A stretch of DNA of 64,000 nt from Lachnospiraceae bacterium. Its GTDB lineage: Bacteria > Bacillota > Clostridia > Lachnospirales > Lachnospiraceae. This document shows positions 1 through 7,860 of this stretch, one piece after another (within the stretch, counting starts at the first letter, position 1; each line of letters begins with the position of its first letter). A program made the position numbers and the translations under genes. The notes beneath the pieces were generated by a model. It had not been told where the DNA came from and did not search any database. It worked only from the letters and a program-made list of their open reading frames with translations. Location: contig CAJTBO010000004.1 of assembly GCA_910573755.1 (NCBI GenBank), positions 1-64,000 of the forward strand, in the 5' to 3' direction.

Positions 1-44
1 AATTAACAATACCTTATTCAGGGCTCATTTACTACTGCTTTTTT

Positions 45-99
45 ATGAAAAAGAAAAATCGCTATGCGTAACCTTGGCAGGCCATCGCGCAGCGATTTT
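45..99 (-). terminator. Rho-independent terminator after truncated tnpC
   Basis: Read on the minus strand, AAAATCGCT-GCG (99-88) pairs with CGC-AT-AGCGATTTT (68-55), leaving a loop of about 19 nt, and is followed by T-rich sequence down to about 45. It lies just downstream of the broken IS66 tnpC frame, so it would stop transcription coming out of the element. The rest of positions 1-100 shows no gene. Confidence 0.6.
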
Positions 100-101
100 G
101 T

Positions 102-905
102 TCAAGACGAATTATGTGAAGCTTCACATAATTCGTCCGCCTGCAGCACATGGTAGCCGTACATCTTTTCATGCAGGTAATCATAGAGGACCGCAAGGTA
201 GCGGTCCGCACACTGGATCGTCCAGTTCGCCATGTTCTGTCTGGAAATATGCAGGCCGTAACGTTCAAACTCCTGTTCCTGCCGGTAGAGCGGCACCGCA
301 TTGACATATTTGGCATTCATCACGGCCGCTTCCAGCGAAGGGGACACAAGGCTTCCCCTTAACAGGCTTTCCGGATGCGGTGCTTTTACGATTTCATCCG
401 TCTTTTTTCCAGCATAGACTTTTACATGGTGTTCCTCCACTTCGACCTTTGCCGGGGTAAAACCATATCTGCGGCACACTTCGTCAGGGAGCTGCTTAAA
501 GCCCCCTTCCCCAAACCGCGCTGCCAGTTCTTCTTCTGTCATGGAGTGTTCAATCACAACTACAGGCAGACCATCCAGGTCTTCTTCCCGTTTTCCCTGT
601 TTCTTTTTCGGTTTCCGGCGGGGGACAGTTTCCGGTTCAGCTCCGTCATCTTCTGCGGCAACAGCTTCCGATTCGTTGAAAAATACAATCTTTCCATCCA
701 CTTCCATGAAAGAAATCTGTTCATCGGACTCATGCCTCTCCGATGATCTGCCGAAGCGGTGTCTTTTTAAGTCTGCCAGCTGCTCCAATACCAGCTGGAG
801 ATTATGGTCGATATTTTCTAACTGCTCCTGCTGTGACAGAAACAGCTGGATGAGGGTTTCCTTGTCAAAGCTGTTCAGTTTTTCTTCTGTATACTTTAAA
901 GCCAT
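102..905 (-). pseudogene. IS66-family transposase TnpC, 3'-truncated
   Basis: The frame encodes the N-terminal 267 residues of an IS66 TnpC transposase. A leading coiled coil runs from ALKYTEEKLNS through LFLSQQEQLENIDHNLQ, then comes the typical KRHRFGRSSE segment, an acidic/basic linker, and the start of the catalytic domain (NAKYVNAVPLYRQEQEFE, then HVLQADE). Family members are roughly 500 residues, so the catalytic half is missing. Homology stops at LQADE, exactly where a 32-bp palindrome begins, and a short unrelated tail (LCEASHNSS) leads to the stop. The start at 905 (MALKYTEE) is chosen because homology begins there. It is surely non-functional alone; the tnpA and tnpB genes upstream are intact. 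Confidence 0.85.
106..137. repeat. Perfect 32-bp palindrome at the tnpC break point
   Basis: GACGAATTATGTGAAG followed immediately by its exact reverse complement CTTCACATAATTCGTC, centred on a HindIII-like AAGCTT. It marks the point where tnpC homology ends, so it is either the end of an inserted element or a rearrangement scar. No spacer lies between the arms. Confidence 0.85.
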
Positions 906-1181
906 CCTGCCGCCCCCCGGTATCCAAGTGAGTCTATTATACCAGAATCCCGCAGGATTTGCGAACAGGGACATTTCCGGCGTTCGTCATAATGCCCATG
1001 CCCCTGACCCTGCATATGCCTTTTGTCCAACGGCATTTTTACAGTGTCTTCAAATGAAACCTTTCTGTGTGCCGTCCGTTAAAACCATCTCCAAAGCGTA
1101 TATACCTGATCGTATACCGCCGGAATACGCAGGCCCGGAAAGTACCGGAATGGCCTGGAAATTTCTCTGTTTTGCACAAAT

Positions 1182-1544
1182 TCATCCCATGTATTCCGGC
1201 GGCTCCACCGGCCTAACGGACTTCTTCGGGGTGACTGTCAGCCCTTCCATCAGCCAGCGGAACTGCTGCTGTGTCAGCAGACGCACTTCCTCCGGGCTGC
1301 GGGGCCACTGGAAACGGCTTTCGGAAAGTCTCTTATATAACAGGAGCCATCCATCTTCCTCCCATACAAGTCCTTTGATGCGGTCTGACCGTCTGCCGCA
1401 GAAAAGATAAAGTGTATCCGGTACATATGGCCTGTTTCCGGTCTGTGCTTCTATAAACGCTGCAAGCCGGTCCATGCCGGAGCGCAGATCTGTATATCCG
1501 CAGACGATATACACGGCTTTAAAACAGGTGGCGTCATTAAGCAT
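1182..1544 (-). CDS. tnpB: IS66 accessory protein TnpB (Orf2)
   Basis: A 120-residue protein with the IS66 TnpB hallmarks: KAVYIVCGYTDLRSGMDRLA near the N-terminus, then LYLFCGRRSDRIKGLVWEED, WLLLYKRLSESRFQWP, and QFRWLMEGL near the C-terminus. TnpB is required for transposition of IS66-family elements, although its biochemical role is poorly defined. It overlaps the 3' end of tnpA by 8 nt, the usual coupled arrangement, and tnpC follows after about 280 nt. Length and motifs are complete, so this gene looks intact even though the element as a whole is broken. Confidence 0.92.
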   Translation of the reverse strand: MLNDATCFKAVYIVCGYTDLRSGMDRLAAFIEAQTGNRPYVPDTLYLFCGRRSDRIKGLVWEEDGWLLLYKRLSESRFQWPRSPEEVRLLTQQQFRWLMEGLTVTPKKSVRPVEPPEYMG

Positions 1545-1908
1545 GCCGCACCGCCTTAAGCACCGATTCCAGAAGAGGCATGGACGTGGATTCCGTTACA
1601 TGGATGGAGAATCCTTTTATGGAAATATCCAGTCCGGACTGTGGATTTCTATCTTCTTGCTCCTGATGTTGTAAAAGTTCAGACTGCACAGGAACCATCT
1701 GCCGGGCAGGCATTTCCTCCCGGATGGTTTCCAGGCAGGCCTCTCTTACACGGCGGAGCCGGTAATAATAATTCGCTTTTGTGATGTCGTGGCAGGCGCA
1801 CCATTCGACAACGCTCATGCCGGCCGGGCGGCTCTGACAGTCCCGGATCTGTGCAGCCCATTCCCGAAGACGGCACTGCTTAGCCACCATGGTTGTTTCT
1901 GAATACAT
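1537..1908 (-). CDS. tnpA: IS66 TnpA helix-turn-helix protein
   Basis: A 123-residue IS66 TnpA-type protein. The N-terminal half (REWAAQIRDCQSRPAG, then SVVEWCACHDITKANYYYRLR) is the helix-turn-helix region typical of this family; the C-terminal half is variable. The ATG at 1908 is preferred over an upstream in-frame start at 1935, because GGAGGT lies 6 nt before it. It is the first gene of the tnpA-tnpB-tnpC set and should help bind the element ends. Confidence 0.88.
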   Translation of the reverse strand: MYSETTMVAKQCRLREWAAQIRDCQSRPAGMSVVEWCACHDITKANYYYRLRRVREACLETIREEMPARQMVPVQSELLQHQEQEDRNPQSGLDISIKGFSIHVTESTSMPLLESVLKAVRHA

Positions 1909-2112
1909 AGACTTACCTCCTGATACCGGTATCAAAAGTTGAGACTTAACTTTTCATACCATGATAGAAATATAGTCTATTGTCACATATTTTTCCCTCA
2001 CAGTCGAGGTACACACTATCTACCGATTACATTTATAGGGAGCGAAGGATTTGACGCTTACACTTTGTCAAGGTGGCTATGTAAGAGTACCAGAGAACGA
2101 CAGGACGCAAAA

Positions 2113-2152
2113 AAGCCGCTTACTCTTAAAAACAAATAAGAATAAGCGGCTT
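2113..2152 (-). terminator. Rho-independent terminator between IS66 and the truncated frame
   Basis: On the minus strand AAGCCGCTTA pairs with TAAGCGGCTT over 10 bp, extended by imperfect TTCTTA/TAAGAG, and is followed by TTTTTT. It lies just after the stop of the truncated 51-codon frame. Part of the right arm read leftwards (GTAAGCGGC, from about 2123) also resembles an IS66 terminal GTAA end, so the IS left boundary may fall here; that second reading is uncertain. Confidence 0.65.
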
Positions 2153-2166
2153 CATAATGATGTGCC

Positions 2167-2322
2167 TTAGACATATTCAATTTTCATTCTCTTGACTGGT
2201 GCGTTTACGACCTTAAATATCAGTTCGTCAACGCAGTCTGTATATCTGCCCTGTTGAATAAGCTGATTTTTCAGCTCCACAAGGCTATGTAGCAACTTCA
2301 CTAAAGCTTGTCTATCTTTTAC
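2167..2322 (-). pseudogene. C-terminal remnant of an unrecognised gene
   Basis: An open frame of 51 codons without a proper start begins just after an in-frame stop overlapping the end of the small cyclase gene. It encodes a charged, mostly helical peptide, from VKDRQALVKLLHSLVELKNQ through GRYTDCVDELIFKVV to PVKRMKIEYV. It ends 15 nt before a strong terminator. The good terminator, absence of a start and sudden onset at the cyclase operon boundary suggest the 3' end of a gene, perhaps from a mobile element, into which the A+T-rich operon was inserted. The family was not recognised. Confidence 0.5.
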
Positions 2323-3050
2323 TTACAGTTCTCCTTATACCAATCATCCATAGCAAGATTAATAATATCTCCTTCATACTCAGTTACCCATCCATTAATA
2401 TAGCTTGAAAACAAACCTTGATGCTGCTCATTTAAATTATTATAGACGACTTCTGAAATTACCACTGGTTTCCTATAATTTCTACCAGCTTTATTACATA
2501 AATGGCATGCTGAATTTACAACATCCCCCATCCAAATAACATCATTTATCCCACTACCTGAATAACCTGCTTTAACCATCAAAGCTCTTCCATAATCAAT
2601 ACCTATTCCAACAGAAATTTCTGAATAATTCTTCTTCATTAATTTGTAATTTAGTATCTTAATCATGCTATTCAATCTGGCTGCCACTGAAATTACATTA
2701 TCAATATCAGATTTATACGGCGTATCAAAAACTCCCCATACACAATCTCCATTAATATTTATCTCTTTACAATCTATTTCCGCATTCATAATAGCAACAC
2801 ACTCTGATAAAAATGCTCTATACATTTTTGCTAATGTCGGTCTCTTATGCCCGTCTGTCATATCAGATGACCCTACAATATCAATAAAAATTGCAGATAC
2901 ATTCACATAATAGCCATTTTTAAATGTTAAGTCACTTCTTGCTGGAATACTATCTTTATCACAATAATCATTGTCACTTGCATCTAGAATTTCATCCATT
3001 CTTTCCGAACTTTTATCTACATCATAAGACATTGTATGATTTGATTCCAT
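2319..3050 (-). CDS. Class III nucleotide cyclase, second (short) cyclase of Pycsar-like operon
   Basis: A 243-residue protein with one class III adenylate/guanylate-type cyclase domain (about 50-215). Both metal-binding aspartates appear present: D57 in AIFIDIVGSS and D102 in INGDCVWGVF. GIGIDYGRALM (149-159) and IWMGDVVNSACHL (172-184) follow. N179 matches the catalytic Asn, but the basic residue four positions later is His183 rather than Arg or Lys. The purine-selecting Asp position (172) is Ile, and the other base-selecting position (98) is Asn, unlike adenylate or guanylate cyclases. The start has GGGAGGG 6 nt upstream. It is the last gene of a tight three-gene operon after the membrane effector. 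Pyrimidine cyclase activity is inferred from the neighbour; a regulatory or heterodimer role is equally possible. Confidence 0.8.
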   Translation of the reverse strand: MESNHTMSYDVDKSSERMDEILDASDNDYCDKDSIPARSDLTFKNGYYVNVSAIFIDIVGSSDMTDGHKRPTLAKMYRAFLSECVAIMNAEIDCKEININGDCVWGVFDTPYKSDIDNVISVAARLNSMIKILNYKLMKKNYSEISVGIGIDYGRALMVKAGYSGSGINDVIWMGDVVNSACHLCNKAGRNYRKPVVISEVVYNNLNEQHQGLFSSYINGWVTEYEGDIINLAMDDWYKENCK

Positions 3051-3063
3051 ACTTTTCCCTCCC

Positions 3064-3621
3064 TTATATCAACTGAAATATCATACACACAAACCACAAT
3101 ACAACTGTCAACAATAAAAATTTTATTCCTTTATTATACCATTTTGCTTTTAAGCTACATATTTTAGAATTAGTATGTATCTGTTCTACTAAATCATCTA
3201 TTAGTCCTTTTTCTTCAATATCGTTGACTTTGTTCTTATAACTTTGTATTGGTATATTTCCAATAGAACCAAAGAAAAATATAGATGGTGCATTATTAAG
3301 ATTTTTTACTCTCGCTATAATAGATAACATAAAACATAAAATCGAAATAAAACTTACTAAATAAAGCAAACAAACTAAACAAGCTGCTATGACTTCTCCG
3401 CCACTTAATTCGGAAAGTTTTGTGACCTTTCCTATTGCTTTCAATGCATTTGGCATGCCCTTTTCAAATATCACACCTATTAAAACTCCTGCTAATGTCA
3501 ATGCAAATGAAACCTTCGTATCCATATTTCCAATCCAAGTATTTATGATACCCAATGTTTCATATGCATCCTCTTTTTTATATGCTTTATATTCGTGTTG
3601 CTGATTGTCATTCTGTGCCAT
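3064..3621 (-). CDS. PycTM-like membrane effector (Pycsar effector family)
   Basis: A 185-residue protein resembling the membrane effectors of Pycsar anti-phage systems (DUF5706-like). Three hydrophobic segments lie at about 36-53, 77-102 and 165-184. Family-like features are WIGNMDTKVSFALTLAG at the first membrane segment, IFFFGSIGN (114-122), and the helix DLVEQIHTNSKICSLKAKWY (143-162) leading into the last segment. In known Pycsar systems such proteins respond to cCMP or cUMP and impair the inner membrane, aborting infection. Here it sits between two cyclase genes, 3 nt after one and 13 nt before the next. Its Shine-Dalgarno (AGGGGG) lies inside the last codons of the upstream cyclase, implying translational coupling. 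Recognition is by motif pattern, not by search. Confidence 0.78.
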   Translation of the reverse strand: MAQNDNQQHEYKAYKKEDAYETLGIINTWIGNMDTKVSFALTLAGVLIGVIFEKGMPNALKAIGKVTKLSELSGGEVIAACLVCLLYLVSFISILCFMLSIIARVKNLNNAPSIFFFGSIGNIPIQSYKNKVNDIEEKGLIDDLVEQIHTNSKICSLKAKWYNKGIKFLLLTVVLWFVCMIFQLI

Positions 3622-3624
3622 ATC

Positions 3625-5055
3625 TTAAAACCCCCTTATTTTTTTCAATCTTTTAATTTTTTCTTCATAATCTCTTATATTTTCATATTGTATTCTATTA
3701 TTTTGCAAGTTATCTTCCATTGCATTAATGACTTCCCATCCTATATTTTGTTCGCATGCCCATTTAAAAGTAAATTCATTTATATATATCCATATGTAAT
3801 TTTTCTTCGCCATACTTACCATGTATTTATATGACCTATCATATTGTTTAAAGTAGGCATATATCTCTATAAATTCAAATGCACTATCATTTATTATATC
3901 TTCATCATAACCTTTCTTTTTCCCCAACTCGTGATAAAATTCATCTATATCTAACCACCTGTTGATACCAATATTCTTGATATATTCAATTTCTCTACAG
4001 AAAGAACCACTTATAATTGTATGGATAAATGAGTATGCTGAACTGATTTCTTCAGCTAACTGTTTTTTTGCTTTTTCTTTTTCATTTACAGCCATAATCC
4101 TTTTATCATTTTCATCCGAAAATTTTTTTCTTAATTCATCATTTTCTTTTTTCAATCTTTCTTCTAAAACAGCTAATTCTCTTTCTCGTTTAATCAAGCT
4201 ATTTTGTAACTTTTCAATCTCCTTAATTCCATCTGCCAACTGTTCAGAAGTGTCAAATTCAACTGTATTATCTTCTTCTATCCTAACTGGTTTTCCCAAC
4301 TCTTCCGAAAATTCTAAATAATACTCTCTCGTTACATATCCTTGAAAAGACTTTCTTCCTTTGTATTTTGCAGATTTTGTAAAAACTTCCTTATGCTTAT
4401 CTGACATATTTTTAAAAACATTCTCCGAAATAAATACCTCTCCACCAGATGCTATATCAGAATATTTACTGGCATGATTTGTTGTATTACCAACCCATAC
4501 ACAATCCACCTCATTTTCTTTGTCCTCATCATTTTCCACACCATACATCCCAACCTGTGTTACTAAAACCTTTCCATAATCAATTCCAATACCACATTCT
4601 ATAATTTTACCATTGACATTAGATTTTAAATATTTATTCAAACTATAATCTATAACCGTCTGCAAGCTCCTTGCCGCATTAAGTGCTTTATCTGCTGCAC
4701 TATCAACTATATTTCCATTTTTATCAACAGAATCAATAAATACACCCATAATTCTGTCCCCTAAAAATTGTCTTGTAACACCACCACTTTTTCTAACACA
4801 ATCAACTGCCATTCTCATAAACGAACGATAAATTTTAACCATGCTTTTCGCCTGACTATTTTCTGTTAAATATGTTGATTTGCGAATATCTATAAAAAGT
4901 ATAGCTGCCATAATAGAATATGTTTTATTATTATCTTCTAACTGCTCAATCGTTGGTGGCAATTCTGAGTTTATTTCTATTTGTTCAACCATTTGCTCTG
5001 TTATTTTTTTTAGACGTAAATCCAATTTATCAAAATCATTCTTAGAAAAACTCAT
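3625..5055 (-). CDS. Class III nucleotide (probably pyrimidine) cyclase with C-terminal coiled-coil extension
   Basis: A 476-residue protein. The cyclase domain spans about 45-245, with metal Asp56 (ILFIDIRKST) and Asp100 (FLGDRIMGVF), GIGIDYGKVLV, and VWVGNTTNHASK containing catalytic Asn193 and Lys197. The position that is Asp in adenylate cyclases (186) is Val, and the companion base-selecting position (96) is Gln, so purine specificity is not expected. After about 270 comes a charged coiled coil (IKEIEKLQNSLIKRERELAV through about 345), then an unrecognised helical domain to the end. The ATG at 5055 is preferred over an upstream TTG at 5064, which would leave only 1 nt after the GGGG ribosome site. 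As first gene of the operon it likely makes the messenger for the membrane effector. Confidence 0.82.
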   Translation of the reverse strand: MSFSKNDFDKLDLRLKKITEQMVEQIEINSELPPTIEQLEDNNKTYSIMAAILFIDIRKSTYLTENSQAKSMVKIYRSFMRMAVDCVRKSGGVTRQFLGDRIMGVFIDSVDKNGNIVDSAADKALNAARSLQTVIDYSLNKYLKSNVNGKIIECGIGIDYGKVLVTQVGMYGVENDEDKENEVDCVWVGNTTNHASKYSDIASGGEVFISENVFKNMSDKHKEVFTKSAKYKGRKSFQGYVTREYYLEFSEELGKPVRIEEDNTVEFDTSEQLADGIKEIEKLQNSLIKRERELAVLEERLKKENDELRKKFSDENDKRIMAVNEKEKAKKQLAEEISSAYSFIHTIISGSFCREIEYIKNIGINRWLDIDEFYHELGKKKGYDEDIINDSAFEFIEIYAYFKQYDRSYKYMVSMAKKNYIWIYINEFTFKWACEQNIGWEVINAMEDNLQNNRIQYENIRDYEEKIKRLKKIRGF

Positions 5056-5170
5056 ATATATCAAGCCCCTTTGTCTTCATCCTCACCAAGCTACATCTTT
5101 CCATTGATAATACTGTCATATTTTTCTGGGAAAATCTTACAATATGTACCCCACCATTTCTAAGCTACCA

Positions 5171-6961
5171 TCAAATCATACGAAAATATCCCAACGCCTC
5201 CCTTATCGCTGCTTCTTTCTCTGGCGGGCATTTCGGCTGTCTGGAATTTTCCGATTTTGGCAGATTATAATTCACTCTCTCAATAATCCCACATTTCTCC
5301 TTTACCTGTGCGATATATAAGCTACTGACTTTCAATCCTGTATTTTCTAACACATAATCCTTGATTTCCTCATAGGTGGCTTTGCTCTCCGCAGCCGTCA
5401 AATCAAGCTCGTCCATCTGAAGCTCTACCTCGATATGTTGGTCTGCATGAAGTTTGGACAATAAACATACAGTCTCCACATTCCCCGTCCACGGAAACTG
5501 ATCACAGCAGACCGCCTTCTCCACCCGGTACCCTTCCTCCAGAAAACTCCCCAGATCCCTCGCCAGACTGGTAGGCTTACAGGAAATATAAACGATCCGT
5601 TCCACCCCGTAAGCCAGTATCTTCTTCAACGCCTTCGGATGAACACCGTCACGCGGCGGATCCAGTATAATAAAATCCGGCTTCTCTTCCAGTTCATCCA
5701 GAACCTTCAACACATCCCCTGCTATAAACTCACAGTTATTCAGACCGTTTAAAGCCGCATTTTCTCTGGCTGCTTTCACTGCTTCTTCCACAATCTCCAC
5801 ACCGACGACTTTTTTTGCCATGGGCGCCATAAGCTGGGCTATCGTTCCGGTACCGCTGTAGAGATCAAATACCACCTTATCCGGCTCCTCCCCGCTTTCC
5901 TCCCTGCCGCTCAGATTACCGATAAACTCGCGCGCCGTAGAATAAAGTACCTCCGCCCCCGGAGAATTAGTCTGGAAAAAGGAAAACACTGATATCCGGA
6001 AACGAAGCCCCAAAAGTTCCTCATAAAAATAATCTCTTCCATATAACAGTCTCGTTTCATCGCTCCGCACCACATCAGCCACCGCATTGTTGACCATATG
6101 GAGAATACCCACAATTTTCCCATCAAGCGGCAGCCTCAACAGCGTTTTGGCAAAACCGTCTATATATGAAAGTACATCTTTCGTTTCCCCGGGACTCACA
6201 ACGCCAGAAGCTGTCTCTTTCATCTCATCCGCCCAAATACCCGCCTCAGAAACTTCCTCACTTTTTTTCTCCGCCACACTGTCAATCCCGTCGGTCGTCA
6301 CAAGCGCCACCAGAATTTCCCCTGTTTTCGCCCCTTTCCTCACCAGCAGATGTCTCAGATAACCGGTATGCCGCAGCCGGTGGAAAAAAGGCAGTCCCGA
6401 CTTTTCAAAATACTCTCTGACCGCTGTCAGAATCCTCCGGTAATCCTCGTCCATGATCATACAGCCGGAGACCGTAACAATATCATAAAAACTGCCCCGC
6501 TTATGTAATCCCGCAGACAAGGGCCCGTCCTTTACCTCATCCCCGAAGGTAAATTCCATCTTATTCCGATAGCCATACACAGCCGGGCTGGGCTTTATCG
6601 CCTCAAACTCCCACGCATCCTGTCTGCAAAGCACCTGATCAAGCAGCTTCTTTACCTGTTCCTGTTTCAGCCTGCACTGATCTTCATAGGACAGATTATG
6701 ATACAGGCAGCCCCCGCAAGACATAAAATGAGGACAGGGGCTTTCCACCTCATTTTCCGCTTTTTCAAGCACTTCCATAAGCCGCCCCTCCGCCCCTCCG
6801 CTCCTCTTTTTCTGTACACAAAAAGAAATTTTCTGTCCCGGCAGCACATTTTTCACAATACAGACAGCCTCTTCACCATTTTCCTCCCGGACTTTCACCA
6901 CACCTTTATTCGGAAAATCCACACGCTCTACAATTCCCTCTAAAATCTGACCCTTCTTCAT
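5171..6961 (-). CDS. rlmCD: 23S rRNA uracil-5 methyltransferase, RlmD/RlmCD family, with C-terminal extension
   Basis: A 596-residue class I SAM-dependent RNA methyltransferase of the RumA/TrmA group, which forms 5-methyluridine in 23S rRNA. An N-terminal TRAM-like domain is followed by the Fe-S cysteine cluster (CPHFMSCGGCLYHNLSYEDQ), the substrate segment FSFFQTNSPGAEVLY, the SAM motif VFDLYSGTGTIAQL, the DPPRDGVHPKAL motif, and YISCKPTSLARDL with the nucleophilic Cys. Family members are often near 450 residues. The extra length includes an insertion around 230-260 and a C-terminal tail of about 80 residues (from ELQMDELDLTAAESKATYEE to the end) that I believe recurs in Lachnospiraceae homologues. 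It stands alone, with the A+T-rich cyclase operon downstream. Confidence 0.88.
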   Translation of the reverse strand: MKKGQILEGIVERVDFPNKGVVKVREENGEEAVCIVKNVLPGQKISFCVQKKRSGGAEGRLMEVLEKAENEVESPCPHFMSCGGCLYHNLSYEDQCRLKQEQVKKLLDQVLCRQDAWEFEAIKPSPAVYGYRNKMEFTFGDEVKDGPLSAGLHKRGSFYDIVTVSGCMIMDEDYRRILTAVREYFEKSGLPFFHRLRHTGYLRHLLVRKGAKTGEILVALVTTDGIDSVAEKKSEEVSEAGIWADEMKETASGVVSPGETKDVLSYIDGFAKTLLRLPLDGKIVGILHMVNNAVADVVRSDETRLLYGRDYFYEELLGLRFRISVFSFFQTNSPGAEVLYSTAREFIGNLSGREESGEEPDKVVFDLYSGTGTIAQLMAPMAKKVVGVEIVEEAVKAARENAALNGLNNCEFIAGDVLKVLDELEEKPDFIILDPPRDGVHPKALKKILAYGVERIVYISCKPTSLARDLGSFLEEGYRVEKAVCCDQFPWTGNVETVCLLSKLHADQHIEVELQMDELDLTAAESKATYEEIKDYVLENTGLKVSSLYIAQVKEKCGIIERVNYNLPKSENSRQPKCPPEKEAAIREALGYFRMI

Positions 6962-7054
6962 ATATCCCTTTCTCTCCAGACCAACGGACAGTATGCTTCG
7001 CAGGCTGTCCCCATATCCAACAACCGACAGTACACTCCTTAAACTGCCCCTATT

Positions 7055-7113
7055 TCATAGGACACAATTTCCTATGAGACAAAGAAAGTGTGAACGAAAC
7101 CGCCCACACTTTC
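7055..7113. terminator. Two adjacent hairpins in the 230-bp gap before the methyltransferase
   Basis: TCATAGGA (7055-7062) pairs with TCCTATGA (7070-7077), and GAAAGTGTG (7084-7092) pairs with CACACTTTC (7105-7113). The second, read on the minus strand, is followed by TTTGTC and could end transcription from the acidic membrane protein gene. Nothing else was recognised between 6962 and 7191. Confidence 0.45.
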
Positions 7114-7191
7114 CACTTTAAGTTATTCTCATTTCATCCTGTCTCTCAAAGACTCTTCAGATCCGCTTCATCCGGACCTGATTTAAAGACC

Positions 7192-7479
7192 TTATTCCTC
7201 GTCTTTCTTCTCCTCGGATTCAGCAGCTTCTTTTTCTGCTGTTTCCTCTTCGTCCTCGAAAAACTCATCATCGAAGTCATCCTCAAAATCATCTTCAAAA
7301 TCTTCCAGATCACATCTGGACATTAAACGGTAGATTGCATAAGCCGCGCCGCCGATTGCCGCTAAAACACCCAGTACGATCAGAACACATGTTACGATCC
7401 TGCTGATATCCTGCTTTTCCTCTTCCCGCTTTGTAAGCCTGTTCAATGTCTCCATTACTGTACGATATCTCTCTTCCAT
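7192..7479 (-). CDS. Small single-pass membrane protein with acidic tail
   Basis: A 95-residue protein of unknown function. A charged N-terminus (about 1-27) is followed by one transmembrane segment (about 28-53, rich in Val, Leu, Ala and Gly) and a very acidic cytoplasmic or external tail (EDFEDDFEDDFDDEFFEDEE and onwards). The start is supported by a GAGGAAGG-type ribosome site. Similar short proteins with a membrane helix and Asp/Glu-rich tail are common in Lachnospiraceae, but I know of no assigned role. Flanking hairpins suggest a monocistronic unit. Confidence 0.7.
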   Translation of the reverse strand: MEERYRTVMETLNRLTKREEEKQDISRIVTCVLIVLGVLAAIGGAAYAIYRLMSRCDLEDFEDDFEDDFDDEFFEDEEETAEKEAAESEEKKDEE

Positions 7480-7690
7480 AAAGCAATACCTTCCTCTCTA
7501 TCCGTAATTAATTTTGCTTTACAATATGCAGTTCCCGCACTTTGTAATAATTCCGGCACATATTTTTCTTAGTATATCATGAATTGTTTTTTTTTACTAC
7601 ACCTTAACAAAAATTTTCTCTATTTAACTGACAAAACTTTCCTCCTCACAAAATTTACACCTGAAACCGAACGGACCTCTCCTTATGCCT

Positions 7691-7860
7691 TTACAGTTTC
7701 CTCAATTTTGTAAACCCGGCGGCAGTTACTTCCAGATCGCCTCCTTCATCACCTTGCGCCATACTACTTCTTCAATTCCGCAAATTCCAACTGCAATTAC
7801 TTCCCGGATCGCTTCCTGCACCGCCTTACGCTTTTACAGTTTCTTCAGTTTCGCAAACCC
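7691..7860. repeat. Degenerate tandem copies (about 71 bp) of the pcrA 3' end
   Basis: Three units starting at about 7691, 7762 and 7834 share TTACAGTTTCYTCARTTTYG-like sequence. The last is the true end of pcrA. On the minus strand the first two still read as decayed forms of the PcrA C-terminus (approximately FTKLRKL-stop and FAELKK-stop). Units one and two resemble each other along their whole length. The rest of the 7480-7833 gap is A/T-rich and holds no recognised gene. Confidence 0.7.

Noticed and set aside
62-316. Minus-strand frame of 84 codons over the tnpC break
   Set aside because: Out of frame with the transposase and explained by it and the palindrome.
541-1410. 289-codon plus-strand frame across the IS66 genes
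   Set aside because: Ser/Arg/Pro-rich antisense shadow of tnpC and tnpB.
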